A stretch of 64,000 bases of DNA from a bacterium (GTDB lineage Bacteria; JAJVIF01): contig JAJVIF010000001.1 in assembly GCA_022072165.1 (NCBI GenBank), forward strand, positions 585,353-649,352, written 5' to 3'. The position numbers and the translations under genes are program-made. Numbering within the stretch: the first letter of the stretch is position 1; every line of letters starts with the position of its first letter. The notes under the pieces were generated by a model. The model was not told the DNA's origin. It did no database searches and saw nothing but the letters and a program-made list of their open reading frames with translations. Of this stretch, positions 51,824 to 60,127 are shown piece after piece.

Positions 51824-52768
51824 TTAGCTGGCGGTTACTGCCTGCGCAGTGAGGGCTTCGACATCGACCCAGCCGAGTTTTTTCATCCGGCCATGCTTCA
51901 TGGCGAGAGAGAGCGCCCGAAAGGTTCGGGGACGATCAGGTGAAAGCCAGAGTTGCCCGATGAAGATTTCCGCCCGTCGGAACCAGGAGCAGGGAATCCG
52001 CATGTGAGGGAGATAGAGCCCCATGTAGGTGGCGTTGCGCATCTTGAAGTAGCTGATGCGGTGATGGCTGTTCCTCATGGATGCTCCGCGGAGATTGCGA
52101 CCCCGCTCATCCTCATCTGTCAGGAACTCGAAGTGTGCCTGCGGATGCGCTTTCAGGACCCATCCGTGCCAGCGGAGTCGGGTCGACCATTCCCATTCAC
52201 CGTAGGAAAAAAAGAGATCCCGAATCGGACCACCCACCACCCGGACCGCTTCAGCCCGGTACAGACAGCCGCACCAGCCCGCCGAGTTTGTCGTGAACGG
52301 AGTGTGCTGTTTGCCCCGTTCCTGAATTTCTTTAGGATGTAAACCCCGGATGGCAGCGATCCGTCCCCCAGAGTCGGCAAGCAAAGCCTCTTCGATGAGC
52401 CTGAGATTGTCGGGAGCCATGAAGCAGTCGTCATCAATGAGGTAGAAGTGTGTCACCTCTGGATTGTCAAGGATGGTTTTTACCAGTTCGTGGTAGCCCC
52501 CGGTTGGTCCGAGATTGGCGGGGGAATCGACAATTCTGACCGGAAACGAGACAGCCAGGCAGGAAATGGCTTCCTGGACTCTCCCCGCAATTCCGTTGTT
52601 CCAGATCACCAGGGCATCAGGCTTTCGAGTCTGCTGCTCAAGATGCCGGATGCATTCGAGCAGGGCTTCCGGTCTGTTGTAGGTCAGAATGCCGACTGTG
52701 AGCGGGCCGGTGAGGGGCTTTGGTGCTGATGTCGGCGACGAAGTCGCACTTCCGGGCATGAGGAGCAT
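51824..52768 (-). CDS. GT2-family glycosyltransferase
   Basis: A 314-residue soluble GT-A enzyme. It shows TVGILTYNRPEALLECI, the DXD-type DDD at 112-114 (FYLIDDDCFM), GGYHELVK and the acceptor-side segment FSYGEWEWSTRLRWHGW, a layout like galactofuranosyl and rhamnosyl transferases of the GlfT2 type. ATG 52768 has AGGAG five bases upstream; upstream in-frame codons are unlikely. It converges on the cytochrome c gene and diverges from the radical SAM pair. Sugar unknown. Confidence 0.82.
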   Translation of the reverse strand: MLLMPGSATSSPTSAPKPLTGPLTVGILTYNRPEALLECIRHLEQQTRKPDALVIWNNGIAGRVQEAISCLAVSFPVRIVDSPANLGPTGGYHELVKTILDNPEVTHFYLIDDDCFMAPDNLRLIEEALLADSGGRIAAIRGLHPKEIQERGKQHTPFTTNSAGWCGCLYRAEAVRVVGGPIRDLFFSYGEWEWSTRLRWHGWVLKAHPQAHFEFLTDEDERGRNLRGASMRNSHHRISYFKMRNATYMGLYLPHMRIPCSWFRRAEIFIGQLWLSPDRPRTFRALSLAMKHGRMKKLGWVDVEALTAQAVTAS

Positions 52769-52799
52769 GATACTCCTGCCAAGGGGCAACGGATGCGGG

Positions 52800-52805
52800 T
52801 ATACT
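52800..52805 (+). promoter_or_regulatory. -10 box upstream of the radical SAM pair
   Basis: TATACT, with TGCCAA 17 bases upstream as a poor -35. The implied leader to the GTG at 53157 would be about 345 bases. Confidence 0.4.
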
Positions 52806-53156
52806 GCAATGCGAGGTATCCGAGAGGGCTGTCGGACCACGAATCCGGCAGAAACGGCCTCTAAGTGGTGGTGCCGCAGCACCAGCACTGGGAAACCCAG
52901 AGCAAGAAAAAGCGCCGGAGGGGATTTTTTCTACTTCCGGTAGTGTGTTAGCTTGCCTTCAATGCGGAAAAGGCGGCTTGGCAGCTGCCTGATCGGGAGA
53001 CAGATACCGGGAACTCTGACCTGGCATCTGCCCCGCCCCTGGGGAGGGGTGTCGCCAGGCGACTGGCACCCGAGAACCCGCATTACTGCTCATGCTTCCA
53101 GTAACTGACGGCAGACTCCGGGGGGAGTGGGCCGTTCCCGAAAGGACTCGCCGACC
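52806..53156 (+). other. Long structured leader before the radical SAM genes
   Basis: This gene-free stretch between GT2 and the radical SAM pair contains several stable stem-loops: TGGTGC/GCACCA (52869-52884, loop CGCA), CTGGG/CCCAG (52888-52900), a G+C hairpin CCCCgCCC/GGGaGGGG (53031-53049) enclosed by CCTGGC (53020-53025) pairing with GCCAGG (53054-53059). A T6 run is at 52925-52930. It does not match the cobalamin riboswitch consensus as I know it. It could be a regulatory leader or a small RNA; no reading frame in it looks coding. Confidence 0.4.
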
Positions 53157-54758
53157 GTGGCACGACACAATACTGCGGTAACCAAGCGGACGAAGTTCTG
53201 TCTGATTTCCATCTCGAACTCCCACAACATCGGCTGTCGGATTCTCAGTTCGTGGCTCAAGCACCACGGATTTGAGACGCATCTGATCTTCCTGTCGGAC
53301 ATCATCCAGAACGACATCATCCCCCCGTCGGACAAAGACCTGCAGTTGATGTTCGATTTGCTGATCAAGGAGATCAAGCCGGATGTCGTGGGGATCTCGG
53401 TGAGTTGCTCCTCGCTGCTGGATGTCTCCCGCAAGACCACCGAGGTGGTGCGGCAGGCGATGCCGGATGTCAAAGTCCTCTGGGGCGGGATCCACGCGAT
53501 TCTGCTGCCCGAAAGCTGCATTGACACCGCTGACTACGTTTGTGTCGGTGAAGGTGAAGGTCCCCTGCTCCAGCTCGCCGAAGCGATTGAGAACGGCACG
53601 GACACCACACAGATCGACGGCATCTGGGCGCGGGTCGATGGGCAGGTGTACCAGAACCCGGCGAAGTACGTCATCGATGACCTGGACAGCCTGACCTTCC
53701 CCGATTACGACAACGCGAACAAGTATTTCATCTACAAAGGTCAGCTCAAGGTCAACGACCCCTTCCAGGAAGAGGCGATGTCCCTGTTCGTGCTCACCAG
53801 CCGCGGATGCCCCTTCCACTGCACGTTCTGCGCGGCTCCGATCTTCCTGAAGGAACAGGTTACAGGGAAGGTCAAAGGGAACACGGTCCGCCAGCGGACA
53901 GTTGAGGACGTGATGCAGGAGTTGGAGTATGTGCAGTCCTGCACTCCCCTCTTCGAGCATCTGACCATCAACTTTGCGGATGACGTCTTTGTCCTGGACA
54001 AGGTCTGGGTCAATACGTTCGTCAAGGAATACTCGAACCGCTTCGGCAATCCCTTCTGGTGCTACTTCCACCCGAACACGGTCCGCGAGGAAATCGTGGA
54101 AGAATTCAAGGGTGTAGGGATGCGCTACATCAACATGGGGGTGCAGAACGGCTCTGAGCGGGTCCGCAAGGACCTCTTCGACCGGACCGACACGAACAAG
54201 ATCGTGAAGCGGGCTGTCGAGATCATCCAGAAGCACGGCATCGGCTGCATGATGGACATCATTGTCGACAACCCGTTTGACACGGAAGACGACAAGAAGA
54301 TGGCCCTGGACTTCTACCTGTCGCTCCCCCGGCCGTTCAAGCTCAACTACCTCTCGATGATCTACTTCCCCTCGGTGCGATTCACCGAGCTCGCGCTGAA
54401 GGCGGGCTTCATCACCGAGGACCACATCGAGATGAAGGCGAAGAAGACCTTCTATCAGATGAACTTCTCCTTTGACTGGTCTGGCCGGAAGCCGTCCGAA
54501 AAGTTCTGGACCGCGCTGTACCACATGAGCGGCAAGCCATTCGTGCCGCGTGGTTTCCTGCGGTGGCTTTCGCGCATCGAGTGGTTCAAGCAGCATCCGG
54601 AGCCGATCGTGGGCCTGGCCAAAGGCGCCAGCCAGTTCGCCTTCCTGGAGCAACGGGCCCGGATCTTCTGGAACCGCCTGATGAGCGGCAACATCCGGTG
54701 GTCGCAGATCACCTATGCCTTCCACAAGTACGCCCGGGCGGGGATTCCTTACGAGTAA
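53157..54758 (+). CDS. B12-binding-domain radical SAM protein (first of tandem pair)
   Basis: A 533-residue radical SAM enzyme: N-terminal cobalamin-binding-type Rossmann domain with SNSHNIGCRIL (the H23xxG26 of DxHxxG is kept, with Asp replaced by Asn), LWGGIHAILLPE, then the radical SAM barrel with CPFHCTFC (C218, C222, C225) and a C-terminal helical domain. Such enzymes methylate or rearrange unactivated carbons, for example in lipid, hopanoid or tetrapyrrole chemistry; the substrate here is unknown. Start GTG 53157 with GAAAGGAC upstream; a GTG at 53127 is the alternative. A paralogue follows after 88 bases. Confidence 0.82.
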   Translation: MARHNTAVTKRTKFCLISISNSHNIGCRILSSWLKHHGFETHLIFLSDIIQNDIIPPSDKDLQLMFDLLIKEIKPDVVGISVSCSSLLDVSRKTTEVVRQAMPDVKVLWGGIHAILLPESCIDTADYVCVGEGEGPLLQLAEAIENGTDTTQIDGIWARVDGQVYQNPAKYVIDDLDSLTFPDYDNANKYFIYKGQLKVNDPFQEEAMSLFVLTSRGCPFHCTFCAAPIFLKEQVTGKVKGNTVRQRTVEDVMQELEYVQSCTPLFEHLTINFADDVFVLDKVWVNTFVKEYSNRFGNPFWCYFHPNTVREEIVEEFKGVGMRYINMGVQNGSERVRKDLFDRTDTNKIVKRAVEIIQKHGIGCMMDIIVDNPFDTEDDKKMALDFYLSLPRPFKLNYLSMIYFPSVRFTELALKAGFITEDHIEMKAKKTFYQMNFSFDWSGRKPSEKFWTALYHMSGKPFVPRGFLRWLSRIEWFKQHPEPIVGLAKGASQFAFLEQRARIFWNRLMSGNIRWSQITYAFHKYARAGIPYE

Positions 54759-54786
54759 CCCGCCTCCCTCGCGCCTTACTGTGCGC

Positions 54787-54798
54787 CAGAACGTTCTG
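54787..54798. other. 12-base perfect palindrome between the radical SAM genes
   Basis: CAGAACGTTCTG lies midway in the 88-base gap between the tandem genes and ahead of the ribosome site of the second. It may be an operator or a weak structure. Confidence 0.35.
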
Positions 54799-54846
54799 CT
54801 GGCCTGTTCATGACGCAGCTGCTCTCCGGAAGGAACCTTCGCACCC

Positions 54847-56556
54847 ATGGTCGACATCGCAACCGAGCTTCAGTCACAGATCGCCACGCCGCCGGCAGGC
54901 GTGCATGAGACGCCGAACGCTGAGGGCTGGACGAAGCCCGCAGCGCCCAAGCTGGCGCCCCACTTCGATCCCAACGATCCGGAGCCCGAGCACCGGATCG
55001 GCATCGGCTATGTCAGCCTCTTTAACGCGTACAACCTGGGGATCCGGTACATCCACGCGCTGACCCAGGCCAGGGGCTATTCGTCGCCGTTGATCTTCTT
55101 CGGCAAGATCTCGGCGAACGATGTCACGGAGCCGACGGAAGTCGATTTCGAAAACATGTTCCGCATCCTGAAGAAGGATGACTGCCGGCTGATCGCGATC
55201 TCGGTTTCCTGCTCGTCGTACTACGACATGGCGGTGGAGATCACCCGCCGGATCCGGGAGCAGATGCCGCAGTCGAAGGTCCTCTGGGGCGGCGTGCATG
55301 TCACCCTCTGTCCCGAGGACTGCATCAAACACGCGGACTATGTCTGCCTGGGCGAAGGGGAAATGACCACTCTGGAGCTCGCCCGGTGCCTGTCCCGCGG
55401 GGAAGAGCCGGATCGCATCCAGAGCCTCTGGATCCGTAAGCCGAACGGCACAATCCAGACGAATCCGATGCGGGAAGTCGTGCGGAATCTCGACGAGCTC
55501 CCCTTCCCCACCTGGGATGACCGTGACAAGCACATCGTCATGCGCGGGCAGTACCGCCAGGAAGAGATCGGGAAAAACGACCCGTACATCATCACCATGA
55601 CTATGCGTGGGTGCCCGTTTAAGTGCACCTACTGCATCAACAACCGGTATCACAACGACTACCGGGAGGAGGGCATGGGCTCGCTGCGTCAGCGCTCTCC
55701 GCAGAACGTCATCGACGAACTGCGTAAGGCCCGGGACCTGATGCCGAACTTCGATCAGAAGGTCATCGCGTTCTACGATGACGTCTTCTCGGTGCAGGTG
55801 GACTGGATCACCGAGTTCGCCGACCTCTACACGGCGGAGTTCACCAATCGTTTCTGGTGTTACTTCCACCCGAATCTGATCCAGGAGCCCATCATTCAGC
55901 AGCTGAAGCGGATGGGTCTGACACACATCGACATCGGCATCCAGACGGGGTCAGAGCGGATCCGCCGCGAGTATTACCATCGTCCGGAGAAGGACGACTT
56001 TGTCCGGAACGCTATGGCCATGCTGCAGCGCAACGAAGTGTCGGTGGCCCTGGATGTCATCACCGACATTCCATGGGAAACCGATGAAGACCGGCGGGAG
56101 AGCCTGGAGTTCTTCCTGAGTCTGCCTAAACCGTACGAGGTCCTGTTTTACTCCCTGATTTGGTTCCCGAAGGTCGACCTGACGGTCCGGGCACTGCAGG
56201 AAGGGATCATCACGCGGGACGATGTCGAAGACCGGTCGAAGAAGACCTTCGAGCAGTTTGTCGCGACCCTGGACTGGGATGGTCGAACACCGAAGCAGAT
56301 GTTCTGGATCGCCCTGTACTACATGGCGGCCCGGGGGGTCTACAGTGCGGACTTTATCCGGTGGCTGTCGAAGCAGGAGTGGCTGATCCGCTTCCCACAG
56401 ATCACCCGGTATCTGCACTGGCAGCAGAACCGTGTTATCCAGGTGAAGAAGGGCTTCAAAGCGCTGGGGTGGCTGGCGACGGGCAAGATGTCGCCAAAGG
56501 CACTGATGGCGCGGCTGAGCAACTACTACATCTGGGAGGCCCCGTTCGGGAAGTAG
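54847..56556 (+). CDS. Radical SAM protein with modified B12-type domain (second of tandem pair)
   Basis: A 569-residue paralogue of the preceding gene product, with the same order: B12-type N-domain, LWGGVHVTLCPEDC, radical SAM core CPFKCTYC (C256, C260, C263) and a helical C-terminus. In the cobalamin motif the histidine is replaced by tyrosine (NAYNLG at 60-65), so base-off His ligation of cobalamin is not possible in the usual way. An N-terminal extension of about 45 polar residues precedes the domain. ATG has GGAAGGAAC upstream. An intrinsic terminator follows. Confidence 0.82.
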   Translation: MVDIATELQSQIATPPAGVHETPNAEGWTKPAAPKLAPHFDPNDPEPEHRIGIGYVSLFNAYNLGIRYIHALTQARGYSSPLIFFGKISANDVTEPTEVDFENMFRILKKDDCRLIAISVSCSSYYDMAVEITRRIREQMPQSKVLWGGVHVTLCPEDCIKHADYVCLGEGEMTTLELARCLSRGEEPDRIQSLWIRKPNGTIQTNPMREVVRNLDELPFPTWDDRDKHIVMRGQYRQEEIGKNDPYIITMTMRGCPFKCTYCINNRYHNDYREEGMGSLRQRSPQNVIDELRKARDLMPNFDQKVIAFYDDVFSVQVDWITEFADLYTAEFTNRFWCYFHPNLIQEPIIQQLKRMGLTHIDIGIQTGSERIRREYYHRPEKDDFVRNAMAMLQRNEVSVALDVITDIPWETDEDRRESLEFFLSLPKPYEVLFYSLIWFPKVDLTVRALQEGIITRDDVEDRSKKTFEQFVATLDWDGRTPKQMFWIALYYMAARGVYSADFIRWLSKQEWLIRFPQITRYLHWQQNRVIQVKKGFKALGWLATGKMSPKALMARLSNYYIWEAPFGK

Positions 56557-56584
56557 CCCTTCAACGGCATCCAAGAGCCACGCC

Positions 56585-56615
56585 AGCGGCGCAGCCCCCT
56601 GCGCCGCTTTACTTT
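56585..56615 (+). terminator. Intrinsic terminator after the radical SAM pair
   Basis: AGCGGCGCAG and CTGCGCCGCT form a perfect 10-pair stem with loop CCCC, followed by a T-rich tail (TTACTTTT). Confidence 0.8.
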
Positions 56616-56674
56616 TCAATGAGACGCAACTCTTCACGGCTGTACGTCACGCATCCGGCTCCTGGAGTCTGGTC

Positions 56675-56705
56675 GTGACAAACCGCCGTCTGAGTTCGCT
56701 ATCCT
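56675..56705 (+). promoter_or_regulatory. Promoter of the peroxiredoxin genes
   Basis: GTGACA (56675-56680), 19-base spacer, TATCCT (56700-56705), 40 bases before the first peroxiredoxin ATG. The spacer is longer than ideal. Confidence 0.4.
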
Positions 56706-56744
56706 GCGTCAGCTACTTCAGACTTCCCACGAAAGGACGCGCAC

Positions 56745-57218
56745 ATGGTGTCTCTCGTCGGCAAGAAAGCCCCCGCGTTCACTCTGACTGATCAGGACGG
56801 CAACCGTCACAAGCTGGCCGACTACGCCGGCAAATGGGTGGTGCTCTACTGGTACCCCAAGGATTCCACCCCCGGCTGCACAAAACAGGCTTGCGGCTTC
56901 CGCGACCAGGCGGCACCGTTCGCTGCGATTGGCGCAGTAGTTCTGGGGGCCTCGATACTCGATGTGAAGTCGAAAGCGAAGTTTGCGGCCAAGCACGGAC
57001 TGAACTTCCCCCTCCTGGCGGATGAGGATCATGCGGTGGCTGAAAAGTACGGCGTCTGGATCGAGAAGAGCATGTACGGGCGTCAGTACTGGGGCATTAA
57101 TCGCGAAACCTTCCTCATTGGTCCGGACGGCAAGGTGCGTCACCACTGGCCCAAAGCGACGGGCAACGAGGCGCACGCGCTGGAGGTCCTGCAGGTGCTG
57201 CGGGAGCTGCAGGGGTAA
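56745..57218 (+). CDS. Peroxiredoxin, BCP/PrxQ type (2-Cys)
   Basis: Reduces peroxides with thiol donors. The 157-residue thioredoxin-fold product has YPKDSTPGCTKQACGFRD, with peroxidatic C45 and resolving C50 in the PrxQ Cx4C arrangement. ATG is preceded by GAAAGGAC. Its C-terminal WGINRETFLIGPDGKV is typical. A second PrxQ-like gene follows 67 bases downstream. Confidence 0.92.
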   Translation: MVSLVGKKAPAFTLTDQDGNRHKLADYAGKWVVLYWYPKDSTPGCTKQACGFRDQAAPFAAIGAVVLGASILDVKSKAKFAAKHGLNFPLLADEDHAVAEKYGVWIEKSMYGRQYWGINRETFLIGPDGKVRHHWPKATGNEAHALEVLQVLRELQG

Positions 57219-57285
57219 TGCCCGACAGTGGCATAATCGGTCCCGCTCGCTTACGTCATATCTTCCGCCACATCAGGAGACACAC

Positions 57286-57729
57286 ATGGCCTTAGAAGCT
57301 GGCGAACGCGCTCCGGACTTTGAGATCAAACCGGGGCTCAGACTCTCAGACCTGGGGAAACCGGCAGTCGTCTATTTCTATCCCAAGGACGACACCCCCG
57401 GCTGCACCATCGAAGCGAAGGGGTTTCAGGAGCAGTACTTCGAGATCTCCCGTACGGGAGCCGAAGTGATCGGCATCTCGACGGATGATGCCGACTCTCA
57501 CACTGCGTTCTGCGACAAGTACGGCCTCACTTTTCCGCTGGTACCGGATCCGGCCAAGCAGATCACCCAGGACTACGATGTCCTGGGGGCCAATGGCTAC
57601 GCCTCCCGGGTGACGTTCCTGGTGGACGGCGATGGTTACATCCGGAAAGTCTGGGAGACTGTCAGTGTCGAGGGCCATGCTCTGGAACTGGTGGATGCCA
57701 TCCGTGCGATGGGCCGCGGCGAGTTTTAG
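57286..57729 (+). CDS. Peroxiredoxin, BCP type with relocated resolving cysteine
   Basis: The 147-residue product has YPKDDTPGCTIEAKGF: peroxidatic C40 is present, but the position of the near resolving cysteine is K45. A second cysteine, C76 in HTAFCDKYGL, sits where the alpha-3 resolving cysteine of some PrxQ proteins lies. ATG 57286 has AGGAGA upstream; the frame is open from 57022 but that part lies in the previous gene. It ends two bases before the quinone oxidoreductase start. Confidence 0.88.
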   Translation: MALEAGERAPDFEIKPGLRLSDLGKPAVVYFYPKDDTPGCTIEAKGFQEQYFEISRTGAEVIGISTDDADSHTAFCDKYGLTFPLVPDPAKQITQDYDVLGANGYASRVTFLVDGDGYIRKVWETVSVEGHALELVDAIRAMGRGEF

Positions 57730-57731
57730 CG

Positions 57732-58703
57732 ATGCGGGCGATCCTCGCCATCAGTCCCGGCGACCGCTCGGTGCTGCAGGCACGGGACGATGTCTCCGTG
57801 CCTGCGCCCGGCGCGGGGGAGGTCCGGATCCGGGTCACCCTGGCCGCGTGTAATTTCATGGACGTGCTGGGGCGTCGGGGGGACTACCCGGTGCCGATCC
57901 AGTACCCCTGGATTCCGGGCTCCGAAGGGGTGGGAATCATCGATGCGGTGGGTCATGGGGTCGTGACGCTGGAACCGGGGCAGCGGGTTGCGTTCATCGG
58001 GTCCAGCAGCTACAGCGAGTTCGCGATCGCGAAAGAAGCCACCACGATTCCGGTTCCCGATGAACTCCCCGATGCACTGGCTGCGGGATTTCCCATTCAG
58101 GGGCTGACTGCCTGGCATGTGCTGTACACGGTCGGCCATGCCCAGCCGGGGGACTGGGTAGTGATTCACGCGGCGGCAGGCGGAGTTGGGGGGCTGGCGG
58201 TGCAGCTCGCGAGCCAGCATGGCTGCCAGGTCATCGCCCTGGCGTCGTCGGATGAAAAGCTGGAATATGCGAAGTCCCTGGGGGCCCAGCATGGTGTCAA
58301 CTATCGGGCCGAGGACTTCATGCGAGCGGTCCGCCGGATCACCGAGGGGCGGGGGGTCGACCTGGTGCTGGACTCGGTCGGGCAGGAGACAATGCCAACG
58401 AATTTCCGGGTGCTCCGGCATTTCGGACGGGTGGTCGCCTATGGGCTGGCGTCGGGAATGCCCGAGGTCTCCGTCCAGCGCGACCTTTTCCCCAAGTCCC
58501 TGGGAATCCATGCTTTCAGCCTCTACAACGTAGCCCCGCACCAGGAGTTGTTCCACCGGTCGGCCAGGGAACTGATTGCCCGGCTGCTGTCAGGGGCGCT
58601 GCAGCTGCGGGTCGATGCGCTGCTGCCCCTCGCGGAGGCGGCGGAAGCGCATCGACGCCTGGAGGATCGCGAGAGCATGGGCAAGCTGTTGCTGGCGATT
58701 TAG
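57732..58703 (+). CDS. Zinc-less MDR family quinone oxidoreductase
   Basis: A 323-residue NADPH:quinone reductase-like protein with an N-terminal GroES-like domain (AGEVRIRVTLAACNFMDVLGRRG, PGSEGVG) and a Rossmann domain with AAAGGVGG at 147-154. Zinc-ligand cysteines of alcohol dehydrogenases are missing. It starts two bases after the peroxiredoxin stop, which suggests a shared response to oxidants or electrophiles. Confidence 0.85.
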   Translation: MRAILAISPGDRSVLQARDDVSVPAPGAGEVRIRVTLAACNFMDVLGRRGDYPVPIQYPWIPGSEGVGIIDAVGHGVVTLEPGQRVAFIGSSSYSEFAIAKEATTIPVPDELPDALAAGFPIQGLTAWHVLYTVGHAQPGDWVVIHAAAGGVGGLAVQLASQHGCQVIALASSDEKLEYAKSLGAQHGVNYRAEDFMRAVRRITEGRGVDLVLDSVGQETMPTNFRVLRHFGRVVAYGLASGMPEVSVQRDLFPKSLGIHAFSLYNVAPHQELFHRSARELIARLLSGALQLRVDALLPLAEAAEAHRRLEDRESMGKLLLAI

Positions 58704-58728
58704 GGAGTCACCTGTATGGTGGGAGTGC

Positions 58729-58734
58729 TACCCT
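58729..58734 (+). promoter_or_regulatory. -10 box for leaderless TldE-like mRNA
   Basis: TACCCT ends six bases before the ATG at 58741; the short gap has no Shine-Dalgarno sequence. A second TANNNT (TATGGT) lies a little further upstream. Confidence 0.4.
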
Positions 58735-58740
58735 ACTCCC

Positions 58741-60090
58741 ATGCTTGGACCCGACCGCCTCTTCGAAGACGCCGCCACTTTGTTCGGACAAACTGATGCC
58801 GATGGCATCGAGGTCTCCTTCTGGACCCACGACAAGGGGCTGACCCGGTTCGCGAACTCCTACATCCATCAGAACATGGCGGAGCAGGACCGGACCTGCA
58901 CGATTCGTGTCGCGTATGGGCAGCAGGTGGGGGTCGCGAGCGGCAATGACTGCTCGGCCGAGGGGATGGTCCGGACTCTGAGGACGGCGGAAACCATCGC
59001 GCGGTTGTCGCGCCCCAATCCACATTTTCCGGGATTCGCGCCACCTCAGGAGTACGCCTCCATTGAGTCCCACGATCCTGCTACAGCCGCGTATGGTCCG
59101 ATGGATCGGGCCACGGCCCTGCAGCAACTGTTTGGGACGGCGGATCGCCAGGAAGTGACACTGGCGGGGGCGTTTTTCAGCGGCGAAGAAGAACTTGCTA
59201 TCGCCAGCAGCACGGGCTTGCGGGCGTATCAGCCCAACACGCATGTGTTTCTGAACGTGATTGCCCTGACACCCTCCTTTTCAGGGGCAGCCCAGGGCAT
59301 CAGCCGTCGCATTGGCGAGATGACTGTTCAGGAAATCGGTGAGACTGCCATCCAAAAGGCGCTGTTAGGGCGGGACCCCATCGAACTGGATCTGGGGAAC
59401 TACGATGTCTTCATGGAGCCCGCGGCTGTCGCGGAACTGATTGAGTGGACCGGCTATGTGGGTCTCGGTTCCAGGAGCATCGAGGAGCAGACCAGCTTCC
59501 TGGCTGGTCGTTTCGGTGAAAAGCTTGCGGGGGACAACATCACCCTGTATGACAACGCCCTCGAAGGGGGCTACAACTGGGCCTTTGATCAGGAAGGAGT
59601 CCCGAAGCAGGAAGTGATCTTCCTGGATCGCGGAGTCGCCCGGGCCTCGGTGCACGACCGCATCAGCGGCCATAAAACCGGGAATCCCTCCACGGGCCAC
59701 ATGGCGGGTCCGACTTCCACCGGTGAAGGCTCGGCGGCCAAACACATCCATCTGAAGCCGGGGACCGAGTCGGCGTCTGCGATGCTGGAGCGGATTGAGC
59801 GGGGCATCTACATCACCCGGACACACTATGTCAATGGATTGCTGGAGCCGCGTCAGTTACTGATGACCGGCCTGACCCGGGATGGGGCGTTTCTCATCGA
59901 GAACGGGAAACTGACAAAGGGGATCCGCAACATGCGCTTCACACAGTCCTTCCTCGAAGCGCTGAACAGCGTGGTCGCGCTGAGTGCAGAGCGGGTTGCC
60001 TGTCCGGCGTGGTGGGGCGCCACTGGCAGTTACCTCATGCCCTCGGTGCATTTCCGCAATTTCCGTTTCACCGGCAAAACAGACCACTAG
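58741..60090 (+). CDS. TldD/PmbA (TldE) family protein
   Basis: A 449-residue protein of the modulator-of-gyrase protease family. Family features include SGNDCSAEGMVRTLRTAE-like N-terminal helices, GGYNWAFDQEGVPKQE, TGNPSTGHMAGPTST and the closing TGLTRDGAFLIENGKLTKGI with RNMRFTQSFLEAL. The metal-binding HExxxH of active TldD is not seen, so this resembles the non-catalytic TldE/PmbA partner. A TldD subunit is not in the window. The frame is open upstream inside the quinone oxidoreductase gene; ATG 58741 is the likely start. Confidence 0.8.
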   Translation: MLGPDRLFEDAATLFGQTDADGIEVSFWTHDKGLTRFANSYIHQNMAEQDRTCTIRVAYGQQVGVASGNDCSAEGMVRTLRTAETIARLSRPNPHFPGFAPPQEYASIESHDPATAAYGPMDRATALQQLFGTADRQEVTLAGAFFSGEEELAIASSTGLRAYQPNTHVFLNVIALTPSFSGAAQGISRRIGEMTVQEIGETAIQKALLGRDPIELDLGNYDVFMEPAAVAELIEWTGYVGLGSRSIEEQTSFLAGRFGEKLAGDNITLYDNALEGGYNWAFDQEGVPKQEVIFLDRGVARASVHDRISGHKTGNPSTGHMAGPTSTGEGSAAKHIHLKPGTESASAMLERIERGIYITRTHYVNGLLEPRQLLMTGLTRDGAFLIENGKLTKGIRNMRFTQSFLEALNSVVALSAERVACPAWWGATGSYLMPSVHFRNFRFTGKTDH

Positions 60091-60114
60091 GTCTTGGTTT
60101 CGCCTGTCGCACCG

Positions 60115-60120
60115 TACAAT
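60115..60120 (+). promoter_or_regulatory. -10 box for leaderless mnmG mRNA
   Basis: TACAAT ends seven bases before the mnmG ATG at 60128. TTGGTT at 60094-60099 is a -35 candidate with a 15-base spacer. No Shine-Dalgarno site is present. Confidence 0.5.
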
Positions 60121-60127
60121 CTGATCG

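Noticed and set aside
52960-53156. Cobalamin riboswitch
   Set aside because: Tempting because of the B12-type genes, but I do not find the conserved core or the B12 box in the expected order. Left as an unassigned structured leader.
52959-54857. A 632-codon minus-strand frame opposite the first radical SAM gene
   Set aside because: The plus strand encodes CPFHCTFC and the rest of a radical SAM protein; the antisense frame has no recognisable motif.
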